Shown here: positions 46,973 through 58,681 of the stretch, in pieces
Layout of the letters: each line of letters starts with the position of its first letter
Position numbering within the stretch: the stretch's first letter is position 1
Source: Chelonoidis abingdonii
Lineage: Eukaryota; Chordata; Testudines; Testudinidae
NCBI RefSeq assembly: GCF_003597395.2
Contig: NC_133770.1
Coordinates: forward strand, 17,892,373 to 17,956,372
DNA: 64,000 nt
Direction of reading: 5' to 3'
Position numbers and translations under genes: made by a program
The notes under the pieces: generated by a model
What the model was told of the DNA's origin: nothing
Seen by the model: the letters and a program-made list of their open reading frames with translations, nothing else
Databases searched by the model: none

Positions 46973-47031
46973 CGCTCACGCTCCAAAACGTCTGTTAGTC
47001 TATAAGGTGCCACAGGATTCTCTGCTGCTTT
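46973..47031 (+). mobile_element. 59-bp Penelope-like tail insertion with 11-bp TSD
   Basis: CGCTCACGCTCCAAAACGTC...TTCTCTGCTGCTTT matches the 3' UTR of the 35645 copy in the opposite orientation. It is flanked by identical 11-bp copies, TAAGGTAATCA (46962-46972, 47032-47042). Confidence 0.92.
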
Positions 47032-47042
47032 TAAGGTAATCA

Positions 47043-47394
47043 TGGACAGCTGAAAATTGGTTTCAAGTAATTAAGCTAAAAAATCTGACATTTTAAGAAA
47101 GTTAGATCCTAATGGGAAAAAAACTTTATGCTTCTAAATAGCTTTGGAGCCTTTAGTTGTTTGAAATCCATTGCTTCATTACTGAGAAATTTTGTTAAAA
47201 AACAAATATTGAGTTGGGGAATGGTCAAGAGTACAAAAAAATAGCGTCTTGGGTGATGTGGGGGGGAAATCACGACACACTGAAAGATCTAGTTTTCTCA
47301 TACTTTGTTGCTATCGCCCCAGGAGCCAGTATGTATTTGGGGGCACTGAAGACTGGAATGGGAGTGTCTCTTCTTTAATCCCAATACATAGGGC
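47043..47394. other. Intron sequence, nothing recognised
   Basis: No feature was identified. Confidence 0.45.
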
Positions 47395-47581
47395 AGATAT
47401 ACACTACCACTTTAGGTTGATATAATTTACATCGGGTGAAAAGACCACCCCCTGAGCAACACAAGTTACACCCACCTAAATGCCGGTGTAGACAGTTCTC
47501 CTACAAACACAGCTACAGCCTTCGTGGAGGTGGAATAATTATGCCAACTAGAGAGCTCTCTCCTGTTACTTAGCAGCTCTG

Positions 47582-48221
47582 TGTTGTTGGGGAACCAGGG
47601 CACAGTACCCAGCCTGTCTGACCCCCTTTCCTGCCTCAGCTTGAACCAAATTTGCATCAGAAGAAAGACTTACAAAAAGCAATGAAAAGGCAGTGGAAGA
47701 CACACCTAAACCCTTGGCATAAAGGAATTAAGGAAACTCCCCTAGCCTCATTTGCTGCTGCTCGAGCCACTGTGCTGAGTCCAGGGGCATATAAAGGTGG
47801 CAGACTGAAAGTGCTGCTCGACCCAGTGTGCTCAGGCATGCTTTATTCTGATGCGGTACCGATAGCATATGAGGGTAGCAGCTTGGAGGTGCTGTTCAAC
47901 CCAGCCTGCTGAGACGAAGGACATATGAGGGTGACAGCTTAGAAGTGCTGCTCAATCTAGCCTACTGAGACCAAGGACGTATAAGGGGTCAGTTTGGGAG
48001 TGCTGATTAACCCAGTCCTCCAGAACGTGTGCGCCTGATTCTGGGGCTGGAAGAACCTCGGGAACCTAGATCCTGCAGGATAGCTCCACTGGGAGGGAAC
48101 TTGCAGCAGGGAGAAGTGAGAATACAAGTGACACAAGCAGTACATTGACTGAAGTACAGAACCTCCCCATCCCCCGAAGAGTAAACTTAATAAATGAGCA
48201 TACTCCAAAGTAACGGGCACA
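47582..48221 (+). mobile_element. Probable solo LTR nested in a MITE
   Basis: It starts TGTTGTTGGGGAACCAGGGC and ends ACGGGCACA. A TATAAA-containing motif (GCATATAAAGG, about 47788) and AATAAA (48189-48194) support an LTR. It contains four imperfect ~60-bp tandem units (47788-48025). The target duplication was not resolved. Confidence 0.55.
47788..48025 (+). repeat. Four imperfect ~60-bp tandem units
   Basis: Each unit has GCATAT(A/G)A(A/G)GG...CAG(A/C)(C/T)T...GTGCTG(C/T)TC(A/G)A, then CC(C)AG(C/T)(G/C)TGCT; the second unit carries an extra block. They lie inside the LTR-like insertion. Confidence 0.75.
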
Positions 48222-48325
48222 GCTGTTAACAGTCCTGTTGGCGTAGTGTGTCTTCACCAGATGCGCTACAGCAGCACAGTTGCATTGATGCAGGTGTGCT
48301 GATGTAGTGTTTCCAGTGTAGACTA

Positions 48326-49924
48326 GCTTTCCATTAGAGTATTTAATTCTTATTCCCTACCTCACGTGCTGGCTCTGTTTCCCGCTTCTAACCCCAGACC
48401 TGTCTTCTCCATTCTAGTGCAAGCTTTTCAAAGAATCTGCTACTGGCTCTCTGCCCTTCCCTTGTGCCAGTTCTGAACTCCTTCTGGTACAAAGCTCTCT
48501 CCTCTCCACTGGTGCTACCTTATTTATTGATTTATTTGAGCCAGCAATCACAGGGTACCGGCCACTAGTCAGCTGGTTTGCAAATGGCATCAGGTAATAA
48601 TGGACACCAGTGCTCATGTCAATATATGCTGTCACCTCACCCTCACCCCCACCCCCATGTAGCTTATTTTCCTCTGAAGGAAAGAATATTTTTTAAATTG
48701 TTCATATGACAAATACCAACAAATCAGATTTTAAATACAAAATTCTATGGGTTAACGTCTACACACAAAATATTCAATTGGACTTGTGTATTGGGCCCTA
48801 CTGCAACAATTGAACAACAAATAATATTACCAGAGCTGTGTTAACAGCAATTATGTTGATACACAAAAGGTGTTCTGGCATAAGTACAAGGAATTAAAAA
48901 CAACCATGCTACTTTAAGATGTGATGGCCATTTTGAAAAATGTGGAAGGTGAGTTTTGACTAAATTAACATAGTGTTGTTGATAGCAATTAACAAGCTCC
49001 ATTTATAGCATATGAGAGGGGTCAGATCCAAGTTTCTCTGCAGCTGATGACCTGGCTTTGGGTGGCCAAAGGGATAGCACAGCTAGTGCAAACAAAATAA
49101 AGCAATTTTCCTACGAATATTCAAAATATCCTGCGACAGTCTAATTTATGGAAGATCACATCACTATCCATGAAAATTATTTAAAATTGTAAATGACACA
49201 ACAATATCCTTACTCTGAAGTACAACAATGTGGTTTGGCCAGTCATCCTGAGTAGCAGGAGAACCACCCTATCCTTGGGAGAAGCTGGCAAATAATATAC
49301 AGGGAATCCATGGAAAACTGAACTACCTAAGGCATCAAGCTGTTGACCTGGGTAAAAATTTCTACTGTATGCTAGTATCTGAATACTGCTGCCTATTAAA
49401 CTGACTAATAGTGTATGTCTCATGAAGAAGCATGCATATTGCCCATATTTCACTCATCCTGCTCCATCATGTCAAATGAAGAGTTACAATTATGACAATA
49501 GAGTGTATAAGCAAAGGAGGCTACTTTGCCAGAATGCTTCACATCTGGACCAAAAATAAAAGACAAATACAACTATAGAAAAATGCCTAGTAAGACGGAA
49601 GTAGAAGTAGTTTCTAGCCTGTAAATGTGATGTTTGGGGGAATCAATTATTTAAGAAAAAGTACCATAAGGCAGCTCGGTGGTGCAATGGGATAATGGTG
49701 TAAAACAGGATAACACACTCAATAATCACATCAGAAGAGAAATCAGGAAGAGGAACATCACTGAATACATATTGTATGCCTTAAATAGTTGCTTAGGTCA
49801 CACAGAAACATTTAGAGGACACTAAAGACAAAGTAATTTCTGAGACCTCTGCAATTCATTTGAAAAGATGAGTCACCATGTAAATCAACCTACTACCAAA
49901 CTACTAAGAATACTTAGCAATTAC
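48326..49924. other. Intron sequence, nothing recognised
   Basis: Mostly AT-rich intron without an identified repeat or coding feature. Confidence 0.45.
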
Positions 49925-50740
49925 ACCACATTTTCCACAATCAAAGAACTTTATAAACAGGACCTAAATAACCCTAATCCGACCAGTGAGGTAGGTATTA
50001 TCCCCATTCAACAAATCAGAAAACAGTAACAAAAAAGGTTAAGTGACTTGCTCATGGCCCTGGAGGAACTACATGTGAGAGCTGGGACAAGGAGAGGTTA
50101 CTCACCTTGTGCAATAACCGGAGTTCCTTGACATGTGTCTCATATGGGTGCACCACTTCAGGTGAGCATAAACCCCTGTGGCTTTGATCAGACATTTTTG
50201 GTAGCAGTGCATGTTCAGCCCACGCACACGCCCCATACATCCTCATGTTCTGCTCCAAGGAAACGAAGGCCTGTGTGAGTGAACCACTCTCAGTTCCTTC
50301 TTTACTATGAAGTTCCACAAGGAAACTCCAAAGAAGAGGGGAAGGAGGGCACTCACAGGGGAACACATTTCAAAGAACTCTAACTACTGCACAAAGTGAG
50401 TAACTTTTTCTTTGATTAGAGTCCCTATGGGGACAGGCGACTCCTGAACAGTATCCCCCTAAGGAAGGGATGATTTCCGAGATGACTTCTAGGCTGAAGG
50501 CGGTTGAGGAGGAACTGAGAACAGTTCGCCCGCCCAGCCCTATATATCCTCCGAGTGGGGCATGAGAGCACATGCACAGCCCAAACAGGCATCTCTACCA
50601 AAATTTCTGATCAAAGGCCCAGGGGTGTATGTGCACCTGAAACAGAGCACCCACATCCTGATGGGGAGCACTGACAGGGACACTATTCAAAGAAGAACTA
50701 GGAGTTCCTGAGTCCCAGCTCAATGCATTTTCTGATGGTA
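49925..50740 (-). repeat. MIR-type SINE split by a DIRS derivative
   Basis: 49925-50092 (CAAAGAACTTTATAAACAGG ... GAGGTAGGTATTATCCCCAT ... GGTTAAGTGACTTGCTCATG) is MIR core in reverse orientation. 50701-50740 (GAGTTCCTGAGTCCCAGCTC) is its continuation toward the tRNA-like head. Confidence 0.7.
50093..50700 (-). mobile_element. Internally deleted DIRS derivative, 608 bp
   Basis: Its left 310 bp repeat the structure of the left end of the large DIRS element: GGTTACTCACCTTG at 50096 and CAAAGTGAGTAAC at 50393 are the outer ends of a long palindrome. Its right ~170 bp match the right terminal region (CATCTCTACCAAAATTTCTG, GACAGGGACACTATTCAAAG). No coding region lies between. It is diverged from the 55045-61150 copy and inserted in a MIR. 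Confidence 0.8.
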
Positions 50741-51066
50741 GGCCATAAAATAAGTCGCTCTGAACACTGATGAGTAATGATGATCCTGCTTGGGAAAAGG
50801 TGTAAGTTAGAACAGGTAGAACTTCTGACGTTTCCTTTTTTAAAAATAAAAATCAATAGTCTTTCCAGTTATAAGACAGGAAGAACACGGATTCAGAGCA
50901 CTGAGAAACTGTGAGTTCGATCATCTCATCTGATGCACTGCAAACAAGCACTATGCAATTAGATGACCTGGTTGTTATATGTTGTTGGTATTATGATAGC
51001 TCCCAGAAGTCACAGTGAGGGTCATGGTCCTACTGTGATAGGTACAGATAGATACGTAGGTATCTA
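50741..51066. other. Intron sequence, nothing recognised
   Basis: No feature was identified. Confidence 0.45.
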
Positions 51067-51325
51067 AGGCCTTGTCTACATACAGTTTTTGGACTGATTT
51101 AACTAAAATCAGTAGAAAAAATGATTTACCTAACTTGGTGCATCTCTCTAGCATGGACACAGCTACATAAGTATAATAAGCAACAGTAGCATAAACACCT
51201 TTATACTAGTCTAAGTGTCCACACGAGAGGGTTGCACTAATTTAACTAAACCATATTTCTAATGATTTAGTTAAATCAGCACCAAAAAAATCAAAACCAA
51301 AAAAACAACAACTGTAGACAAATCT
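51067..51325. repeat. MITE of the 'AAGGCCTTGTCTACA' type
   Basis: The left end AAGGCCTTGTCTACATACAG and right end CAACAACTGTAGACAAATCT are inverted repeats. GATTTAACTAAA and TTTAGTTAAATC are inner complementary blocks. Confidence 0.75.
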
Positions 51326-54300
51326 CAAGAAGACAAGAAACATATAAAGGGTGAGAAAGATACATTCAAATATTGACATGTATATACTATTTTTCAAAAA
51401 GAGCTATACCGAAGTTCCCCATAACCTGCCCCTTCTGGTAAGAATCACAGAAGAAGTAAGCCCTGAGCAGGGATACGAAGGAGGAAAAGGTAGCAGCTTT
51501 ACAGATCAGTTCAGGTTGGGCATTTCATGCACAGTGGGAGCATGGAAGAAGGTTTGAAGACAACTGTAACAGCAATACACAAGTGGGCAGACAAGGCTGT
51601 CACCACTGGTGGAATGGAGGAATAGAGGATAACACAGTAAAAGACAAAACTGGATAACAGGGAGTGGCAGAGCTGTGTATGTCCTCTGTGACCAATGAGA
51701 TACAGCGAATTTGAACCGGAGACAGTTGAAAAGGTGAGACAGTCAATTGGGAGGACTGTTTCATGCATCCCATTCAAATGGCTTCCTACCTACTCGCATT
51801 TCAGGCGATACAAACACATGCCCTCTTGATTTCCTTCAGTACCACTTTTCTTCAGCCTCTGTGCTCCAGATGAGTGAGCTCTCCTAGCTTTGTAGGCTGC
51901 TGTCTAAGTGCTATCAGAAGAGAAGGGTGGTTGGGAAAGTTACTGCTACAGCAACTTCTTTATTGTGTGGTATATATAAAGGCAGCAATTCAAATGCCAT
52001 TAGTTTTTCTAAGATCAACAAGCACAAAAAAGTGATGCTAAAAAATAGACACCTTTATTTCAAGATAACTAACATACAACTCGCTAAACCACCACCAAGC
52101 GCTATCTGTCCTTTTTGGGCAAACTGTGTCTCTCATTAACAGTGCATCCACCCAGTCCTTCCCTAGACATTTCCCAACATTCTCCATTACACTTTTTGAC
52201 ATATATTGCTTTGATCTAGAATGCCAATTCCTCTGGATATGGACTGTGTCCTTTTATTTACCTATGAAATTCCATACACAAGTACAGTATTAAATAAAAA
52301 GAACAAGAAGAGGGGGGAGTGCCACACTCAGGAGTGAAGTCTTTCCCTTTCCTAGAAGAAAGCAGAGAAGGAGAATTGGCCACTTTTAATGGAACTATTT
52401 GACAGCAGTTCCTGACTGTGGTGACATTAGCCCGTATCCTTCTACACTGGTAACATGTCCTGAATTGAGCCATTTAATGCAAACAAGCAGCAATTTTTAC
52501 ACTGCCTTAGCAGAACACAGGAAAACACTCACCTCATCAAAATATGTAAATTAAACATGGAAATTACAAAGCAGTGTTTAAAATACCTGAAAATGTTTCA
52601 AAATAATCTTTGTTAAAATCTCAACATCTGTAATCCCTGGAGGTCCCCAATTTAATTAGAATTAAAACTGGAAGTGCACCCTGTATAAAGGTACCAAGTA
52701 TCAAGACAGCATGAACAAGGATGCAGTTAGAGATGTAAAAGACTGGAGCCAGAGGTACAGACAAAAGCAGGATACTTCTCTTTCTCGCCTTTTAAAACTG
52801 TCTTTTTTAATAGTTTGGTTTGGTTTAGTTTAGTAGGTACAGCCATGTAATACTGTACTTCCATTTCTCACCTAAAAAGACTTGTGAAAATCTTACTCTA
52901 CCCTGTGTGTCTGGCTAAAGTCTGATCTTCCAGTCTTATATCAAATTAACAATATGGCTACTTCTTTGCTTCATTATTTCAGACTTATTTTCACATACTG
53001 TATAGAGAATTTTAAGGAACCAATAATACTGACTTAGTTATATTTTGCATTCAAATAAATAACTGAAAACTCTATATAAAAAGTTTTAAGAAAAATACAG
53101 CGATCCAAAAATACAAGCAAAATTGGATTTTATGCCAAAAGCCTTTTCAAAAGACATCTGAAATGTAAGAGCTGGAATGTCTCTCTCTGGAGTTTACACC
53201 ATATTGAACTTAAAAGAATGATCTTGGAGCCCCATGGACATGTAACTTTTTAACCTTAAAAGTGGTCTTGAGAAACTCTCTCTTTGGCTCAGGTGGGTAA
53301 GATGAACAACGGGGCAAAAGGAGTCAGATAGACTACACATTAACAAGGCACATACATTACCACACATATAATGGTCTATCTGGTCATTTATTTGTCAGCT
53401 ATGAAATAAAATAACCTGATGCATTAAGTCCCTTAAACCATGAAAAAACAAGACATCATGGATATATCAACAATAATCAGAGACAGAATGGAGACTGGGT
53501 AACAAAATCAAAGCAACTAACATAGACCTAGGCAAAAAAATACAAAAAATGAATGTGTCATACATCTGAACAAATAAATTCTAATGCCTTCAAAACCAGT
53601 GAATCAAAGGGGTGGATCACAGAAGAGAAAATCTAAGCAGAACATTTTGTGAAACATACAAAGCCTTGGACGTAGGTGTGGACTACACTTAAAAATTTTA
53701 ACCCAGCAGAAAGTAAGAGCCAAGTGGAAACCGAAAATGATTTACACACACATTTTGGAACAGGTCAGTGAAAATATGCTTACACAAGCTTCATTAATGC
53801 AATCACAAGTTCAATGAAGCCAAATGGACATCTCAACTGATAAACAGAGTAATAAGAAACACTGTCAAATCCAGTTAAAAGACAATCAGAAACGGATATC
53901 CCAACTACTGAGAAACAATAATGCAAATTCCAAATTAAAAAGACCCTCACGGTAAGAAAACCTACAAGATGTTCCCAGCAAAATAGAGAATAAAAAAAAA
54001 CAATCTTGCTAATGAAAAACATTCTTTGCATGTCAGAACTAATCTGCACAAGTAACATAAGGAATGGAGAAAACACGTTCCCAGTTCGGCAAAGACGTTA
54101 CTGAAGTAGACCACATCATAAACTCATGTAATGCCAGGGGGACTGCCAGGGAAAAAATAAGAGCAAGTTTGACAGCCCGTTAAAGAAACAACCTACAAAT
54201 TGTTTTATGGAAAATCATCTAAATAAACCTAACCACAGACTTACACCTGTATTGCCAGCAGCATCCAGAACATTTACAGCATTAGAACACAAAAAAACTA

Positions 54301-55044
54301 AAAGGACAACACCAGAAAAGCAAAATTTGAAGAACGCACAATGCAACAGCTATAAATACAAAAATTTATCAAATGAACAGCTGCCAAAATATATTACATA
54401 ATACTATGCATTTATATAGAAGTATTTTGGATATCTTATATTGTCTATTGTTATATAATAATATATTATTGCAGGTAATGTAAATCTTTTCAGTTTGAGA
54501 GCCAAACATTACTGTCAATACTCCAGGACAGAGTCTCTGTCTTGTTCTTCCCTTTACATTGCTCAGGTGGTGCACAAAGACAGTGGAAATCACGCACAGG
54601 TTCCCTGCTGGATTCCCTAGTGTGAGTACAGCGCTGGCATAACCAGCTCCTATGTTTCCCTTGCTGCAGTCACTGGTGCAGAGGGATGTGCTGAGGGTAG
54701 GCAGAGGAAGTGGCTGTAACACATTGTACTCCAGCTATAGCCAGTTGACCTATGACATCCTGTCAATCATAAACAGTTAGTACAACTTAAAGCAGCCTCC
54801 AAGCCACTCTAACCTATTGCTGGTGCAAAGAATCTGGAAACAATAATTAATTGGTTGTTCTGTCTGCTTCTCCTTTTTTCCCCACTTATACCAGGCTAAG
54901 CTGAGTGGCCAGGTGAGGGCAGGGACCCATCTTTGCTAGACAGTCTCCTAGACTCAGGCAGAGCCAGTTGAGCTCTCATCCTGCTTCCTCCAAGAATCTC
55001 ACAACCTGGCAGGGAAGCAGGCAATGGAGCAGCCAGAAGAGAAA
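51326..55044. other. Intron sequence, nothing recognised
   Basis: 3.7 kb of mainly AT-rich sequence. The minus-strand frame 53780-54076 is hydrophobic (F/L/V-rich) but lacks a start context, family resemblance or splice signals. It is probably chance in an A-rich region. Confidence 0.4.
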
Positions 55045-55413
55045 GTTACTCACCTTGCAGTAACTGAGGTTCTTCGAGATGTGTGTCCCTGTGGGTGCTC
55101 CACTCTAGGTGACGGTGTGTCCCGGCGCCGTCGATCGGAGATTTTCGGTAGCAGTGCCTGGTTGGGGCGCACGCACCCAGATGGTATCTCCCATCTAGTT
55201 GGAATCTTCCTGAGTGCGTGCGCCCCACACCCCCTCAGTTCCTTCTCTCGTGGAGCATCATACTAGTACTCCAAAGTAGAGGGGAGGAGGGCGGGGAGTG
55301 GAGCACCCACAGGGACACACATCTCGAAGAACCTCAGTTACTGCAAGGTGAGTAACTTTCTCTTCTTCTTCGAGTGCTGTCCCTGTGGGTGCTCCACTCT
55401 AGGTGAATGTGTA
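55045..55413. repeat. DIRS left terminus with palindrome and internal complementary region
   Basis: Arms 55045-55105 and 55296-55356 are perfect inverted copies, each beginning or ending with GTTACTCACC/GGTGAGTAAC, around a 190-bp spacer that carries the ITR. 55362-55413 (TTCTTCTTCGAGTGCTGTCC ... CTCTAGGTG) matches the reverse complement of the extreme right end, 61100-61150. This fits the internal complementary region used to circularise DIRS DNA. Confidence 0.85.
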
Positions 55414-55541
55414 GCAGTACCCACTAAGGTTGGTGGGACTTTGGAGATGCGGGCAGGGAGTACTGAAGATAGTACTGTATGGCCTACTATTGCGTCTGCC
55501 GTGGTATCTTGCGTGAGAGCATAGTGTTTTGCAAACGTGTT

Positions 55542-56300
55542 TCAGATGACCATGTAGCCGCTGCTACAGATATCAGGAATGGGAACGTTGTGTAAGAAGG
55601 CAATGGATGCCGACATGGCTCTAGTGGAATGAGTTCTAATGTTATCGGGCGGTTGAAGATTCTTCGCACGGTAACAGGATCTGATGCAGTCAGAGATCCA
55701 CTTGGATAGACGTTGTTTAGAGATAGCCGTGCCCTTTGATCTTTCAGCAATGGAAACGAAGAGTCGTGGAGACTTGCGAAATGGTTTAGTCCGTTCTAAA
55801 TAAAAGGCAATTGCTCTCCTCACATCGAGAGTATGCAGGGTTGCGTCCTGCGGAGTTTTGTGAGGTTTGGGATAGAAGGTAGGTAAGTATATAGGTTGGT
55901 TGAGGTGGAAGTTGACACCACCTTAGGAAGAAATTTAGGATGTGGTCTCAAAGTGACTTTATCTTTGGAGAAGATTGTGTAGGGAGGGTGGGCCATGAGG
56001 GCAGTCATTTCACCAACTCTCCTCGCTGATGTTATGGCAATTAGGAAAGCCACCTTCATGGACATATGGAGGTGAGAGGAGGTAGCCCAGCGGCTCAAAT
56101 GGAGGTTTCATGAGGGCATGAAGTACAAGGTTAAGATTCCATGTAGCCACTGTTGGATGAATTTCAGGGTAGAGATTTTGCAGGCCAGCGAGAAAGCGTT
56201 TAATGGTGGGGTGCGTAAAGAGTGAGTACCCATCCAATAGGTCATGGAAGGTGGTAAGCGCTGCCAGGTGCACTTTGATGGAGCTGATTGAGAGTCCATC
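55542..56300 (-). pseudogene. DIRS tyrosine recombinase remnant
   Basis: The core is spread over overlapping frames: a SAM-like segment DSTRKTYLQKWRRFSLF at about 56400, then VAFLIAITSARRVGEM (first catalytic Arg, about 56010-56060), TISKQRLSKWI-type spacing, and IRTHSTRAMSASIAFLHNV (His-x-x-Arg, about 55600-55660). A stop follows GYMVI at 55542, before the region expected to hold the nucleophilic Tyr (FAKHY in the downstream sequence). The enzyme would insert the circular element DNA. The copy is broken by frame changes and this stop. Confidence 0.85.
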
Positions 56301-56479
56301 TTGTTTTTAGTTTCAGGAGGTAGTCTAGAATGTTAGGGAGGGTCACATTATTGGGTGCTAAATGGTTATGCGAGCACCAAATAGCGAAAAACGTCTCCAC
56401 TTCTGAAGGTAGGTTTTACGAGTGGAGTCCCTCCTACTGTGCAAGAGGACATGTTGGACCTGCTCGGAACAGGCTAGTT

Positions 56480-58635
56480 CATGGGTTTGGAACCATGAAG
56501 GAACCAGGCTGTGAGGTGGAGCTTTTGGAGCTGGGGTGAAGGACTCGTCCGTTGTCCTGATAAGGAGGTCTGGTCTGTTGGGGAGAGCCCATGGTGACGG
56601 GAGGACATGCGGAGAAGGTATGGGTACCACGTCTGTCTTGGCCAAGCTGGGGCAATAAGGATGACCCGGGCCTTGTCGTCCGCAATCTTCCGAAGAACCC
56701 TGTGTAGTAGAGGGATAGGTGGAAGGCATACAGAGGGCAGTTGTTCCATGGGATGAGGAATGCGTCTCCTAAGGGATGCAGTCCCGAGTCCCGCCCTGGA
56801 GCAAAACAGAGGGCATTTCCGGTTTCGAGTCGTGGCAAAGAGATCTATGGATGGCGTGCCCCAGTGGGAGAAGAGCTGTTGGATTACTGCGGGGTGCAGT
56901 TCCCATTCGTGTTCGTCGAGAAGTGTCTGCTGAGTGCGTCGGCAGCCAGTGTGTTGTGACAGCCTGGTAGGTAGGAAGCGACGATCTGTATTCGATGTCG
57001 TATGCACCAATTCCATAGTCGAATGGCTTCCATGCAGAGGGAATGTGATCGGGCTCCTCCTTGTCTGTTTATGTAATACATACATGCTATGTTGTCTGTT
57101 AAGACTCGCAGGTATTTGTTCTTTATGAGGGGAAGAAAGTGAAGGCATGCTCTCTCACTGCTCTGAGCTCTAAGAGATTTATGTGTAGATGTGTCTCTGA
57201 TGCAGACCACCGGCCTTGTGCCCTGTGGTCCCCTAGATGTGCTCCCCAACGATCAGGGAAGCGTCCGTGGTGAGCATGAGCGTTGGGGATCGTTGTTGGA
57301 AGGGAACCCCTGTGCAGAGGTTTTCTGGACTTGTCCACCATTGTAGGGAAGTTATAACGTGAGGTGGAGGAGTTAGCAGCATCCCTAAGTGATGTCTGCT
57401 GGGTTTGAAACTGGAGTTGAGCCAGCCCTGGAGGCATCTCATGTGTAGCCTGGCGTGTTGAACCACGAAGGTGGTAGCTGCCATGTGACCAAGGAGCTGT
57501 AGGCAGGTTCTTGCTTGCGTCCTGGGAACGGATAGAAAGCGTACGTATGAGCCGCGTGATAGCGAGGAATCTGTTGTATGGGAGCGAGGCCCTGCTCTGG
57601 GTTGAGTCGAGATGAGCTCCAATGAATTCGATCTGTTGCGTAGGTATCAGGGTAGATTTTTGAATGTTTATTTGGAGGCCTAGGCTGTGAAACATGGAGA
57701 TGGTGAGGCGCGTGGCTTGAAATGTCTCGCCATAGGAGTCGCCCCTGATGAGGCAATCGTCCAGGTAGGGGAAAAGTGTGACCCCGTGTTTGCGGAGATG
57801 AGCCACGACCACGGCTAGGGTCTTGGAAAAAACTCTTGGAGCTGTGGAGAGTCCGAAAGGGAGAACTCTGTATTGGAAAGTGATCCTGACCGATTGTGAA
57901 TCGTAGGAAGCGTCGGTGAGCTGGATGTATTGATATATGGAAATAAGCATCTTGTAGGTCGAGGGCTGTAAACCAGTCCCCTTGATCCAGTGCAGGTATT
58001 ATTGTGCCCAATGTGACCATCTTGAATCTTTGTGTCCTCACAAATTTGTTCAGTCGGCGTAGGTCTAGTATAGGCCTCCATCCCCCGTTTTCTTCTGCGT
58101 TAGAAAGTAATGGGAGTAGAACCCTGTCCCTTGATGTTGTGCTGGCACAGGTTCCACTGCGCCAAGTTGCAGGAGGTGTGCCACTTCTGCGAAGTAACTG
58201 TTCGTGAGAGGGGTCCCTGAAGAGGGACGGGGATGGGGAAAGGGTAGGAGGGTAGGATATGAACGGGATGGAATAGCCGGTCTGAACTATTTCGAGGACC
58301 CAACGGTCCTGTGTAATCCGTTGCCAAGCATGTTGGAAATACTGGAGGCGGTGGCCAAATGGACAAGTAAGTGTGTGGATCAAGGGGTGGTCGTACAGAC
58401 CCTCGACCAAAGCTTCAAAACTGTTGTTTATTGCCTGGTGGACGGAAGGTGGTGGCCTGATTTTGATTTTGTCTGCGTTTGGGAGGTCTAGTACGATTCC
58501 TAGTTGTGTCATATGGTCTGGTTGAGGGCGATAGTACTGATGTGTGCGTGGTCTCTGGTATGGTTGGTATCGTTGTCTCCTGGGAGGTGGTGGGTGAATG
58601 CCCAGGGTGCGCAGTGTCGCTCTCGAATCTTTCAT
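56480..58635 (-). pseudogene. DIRS reverse transcriptase and RNase H remnant
   Basis: The frame 57439-58635 (398 residues) begins with an R/P/Q-rich linker and enters RT with EENGGWRPILDLRRLNKFVR (about 58060-58100) and QGDWFTALDLQDAYFHISIH (about 57930-57990). After a frame change the 57123-57950 frame has YRVLPFGLSTAPRVFSKTL, the catalytic FPYLDDCLIRG (about 57740-57780) and LGLQINIQKS. RNase H follows with INLLELRAV (about 57160) and LRVLTDNIACMYYINRQGG (about 57060-57110), then LPGCHNTLAADALSRHF. Frameshifts at about 57950 and 57130 inactivate it. Confidence 0.92.
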
Positions 58636-58681
58636 GGTGTGGAGGAGTTCATCAGTTTTCTCCGAAAAGAGTTTGTCCTTA

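Larger units (their letters stand above)
47395..48325. repeat. MITE interrupted by an LTR-like insertion
   Basis: The left part 47395-47581 (GGGCAGATATACACTACCAC ... CTTCGTGGAGGTGGAATAAT) and right part 48222-48325 (GCGCTACAGCAGCACAGTTG ... TTCCAGTGTAGACTAG) form the two ends of a 'TGTCTACAC'-type MITE. Its centre is split by the 640-bp insert. Confidence 0.6.

Noticed and set aside
53780..54076. 98-codon hydrophobic frame suggesting membrane segments
   Set aside because: It is the complement of an A-rich stretch giving Phe/Leu/Val. It has no start context, family or conserved neighbours.
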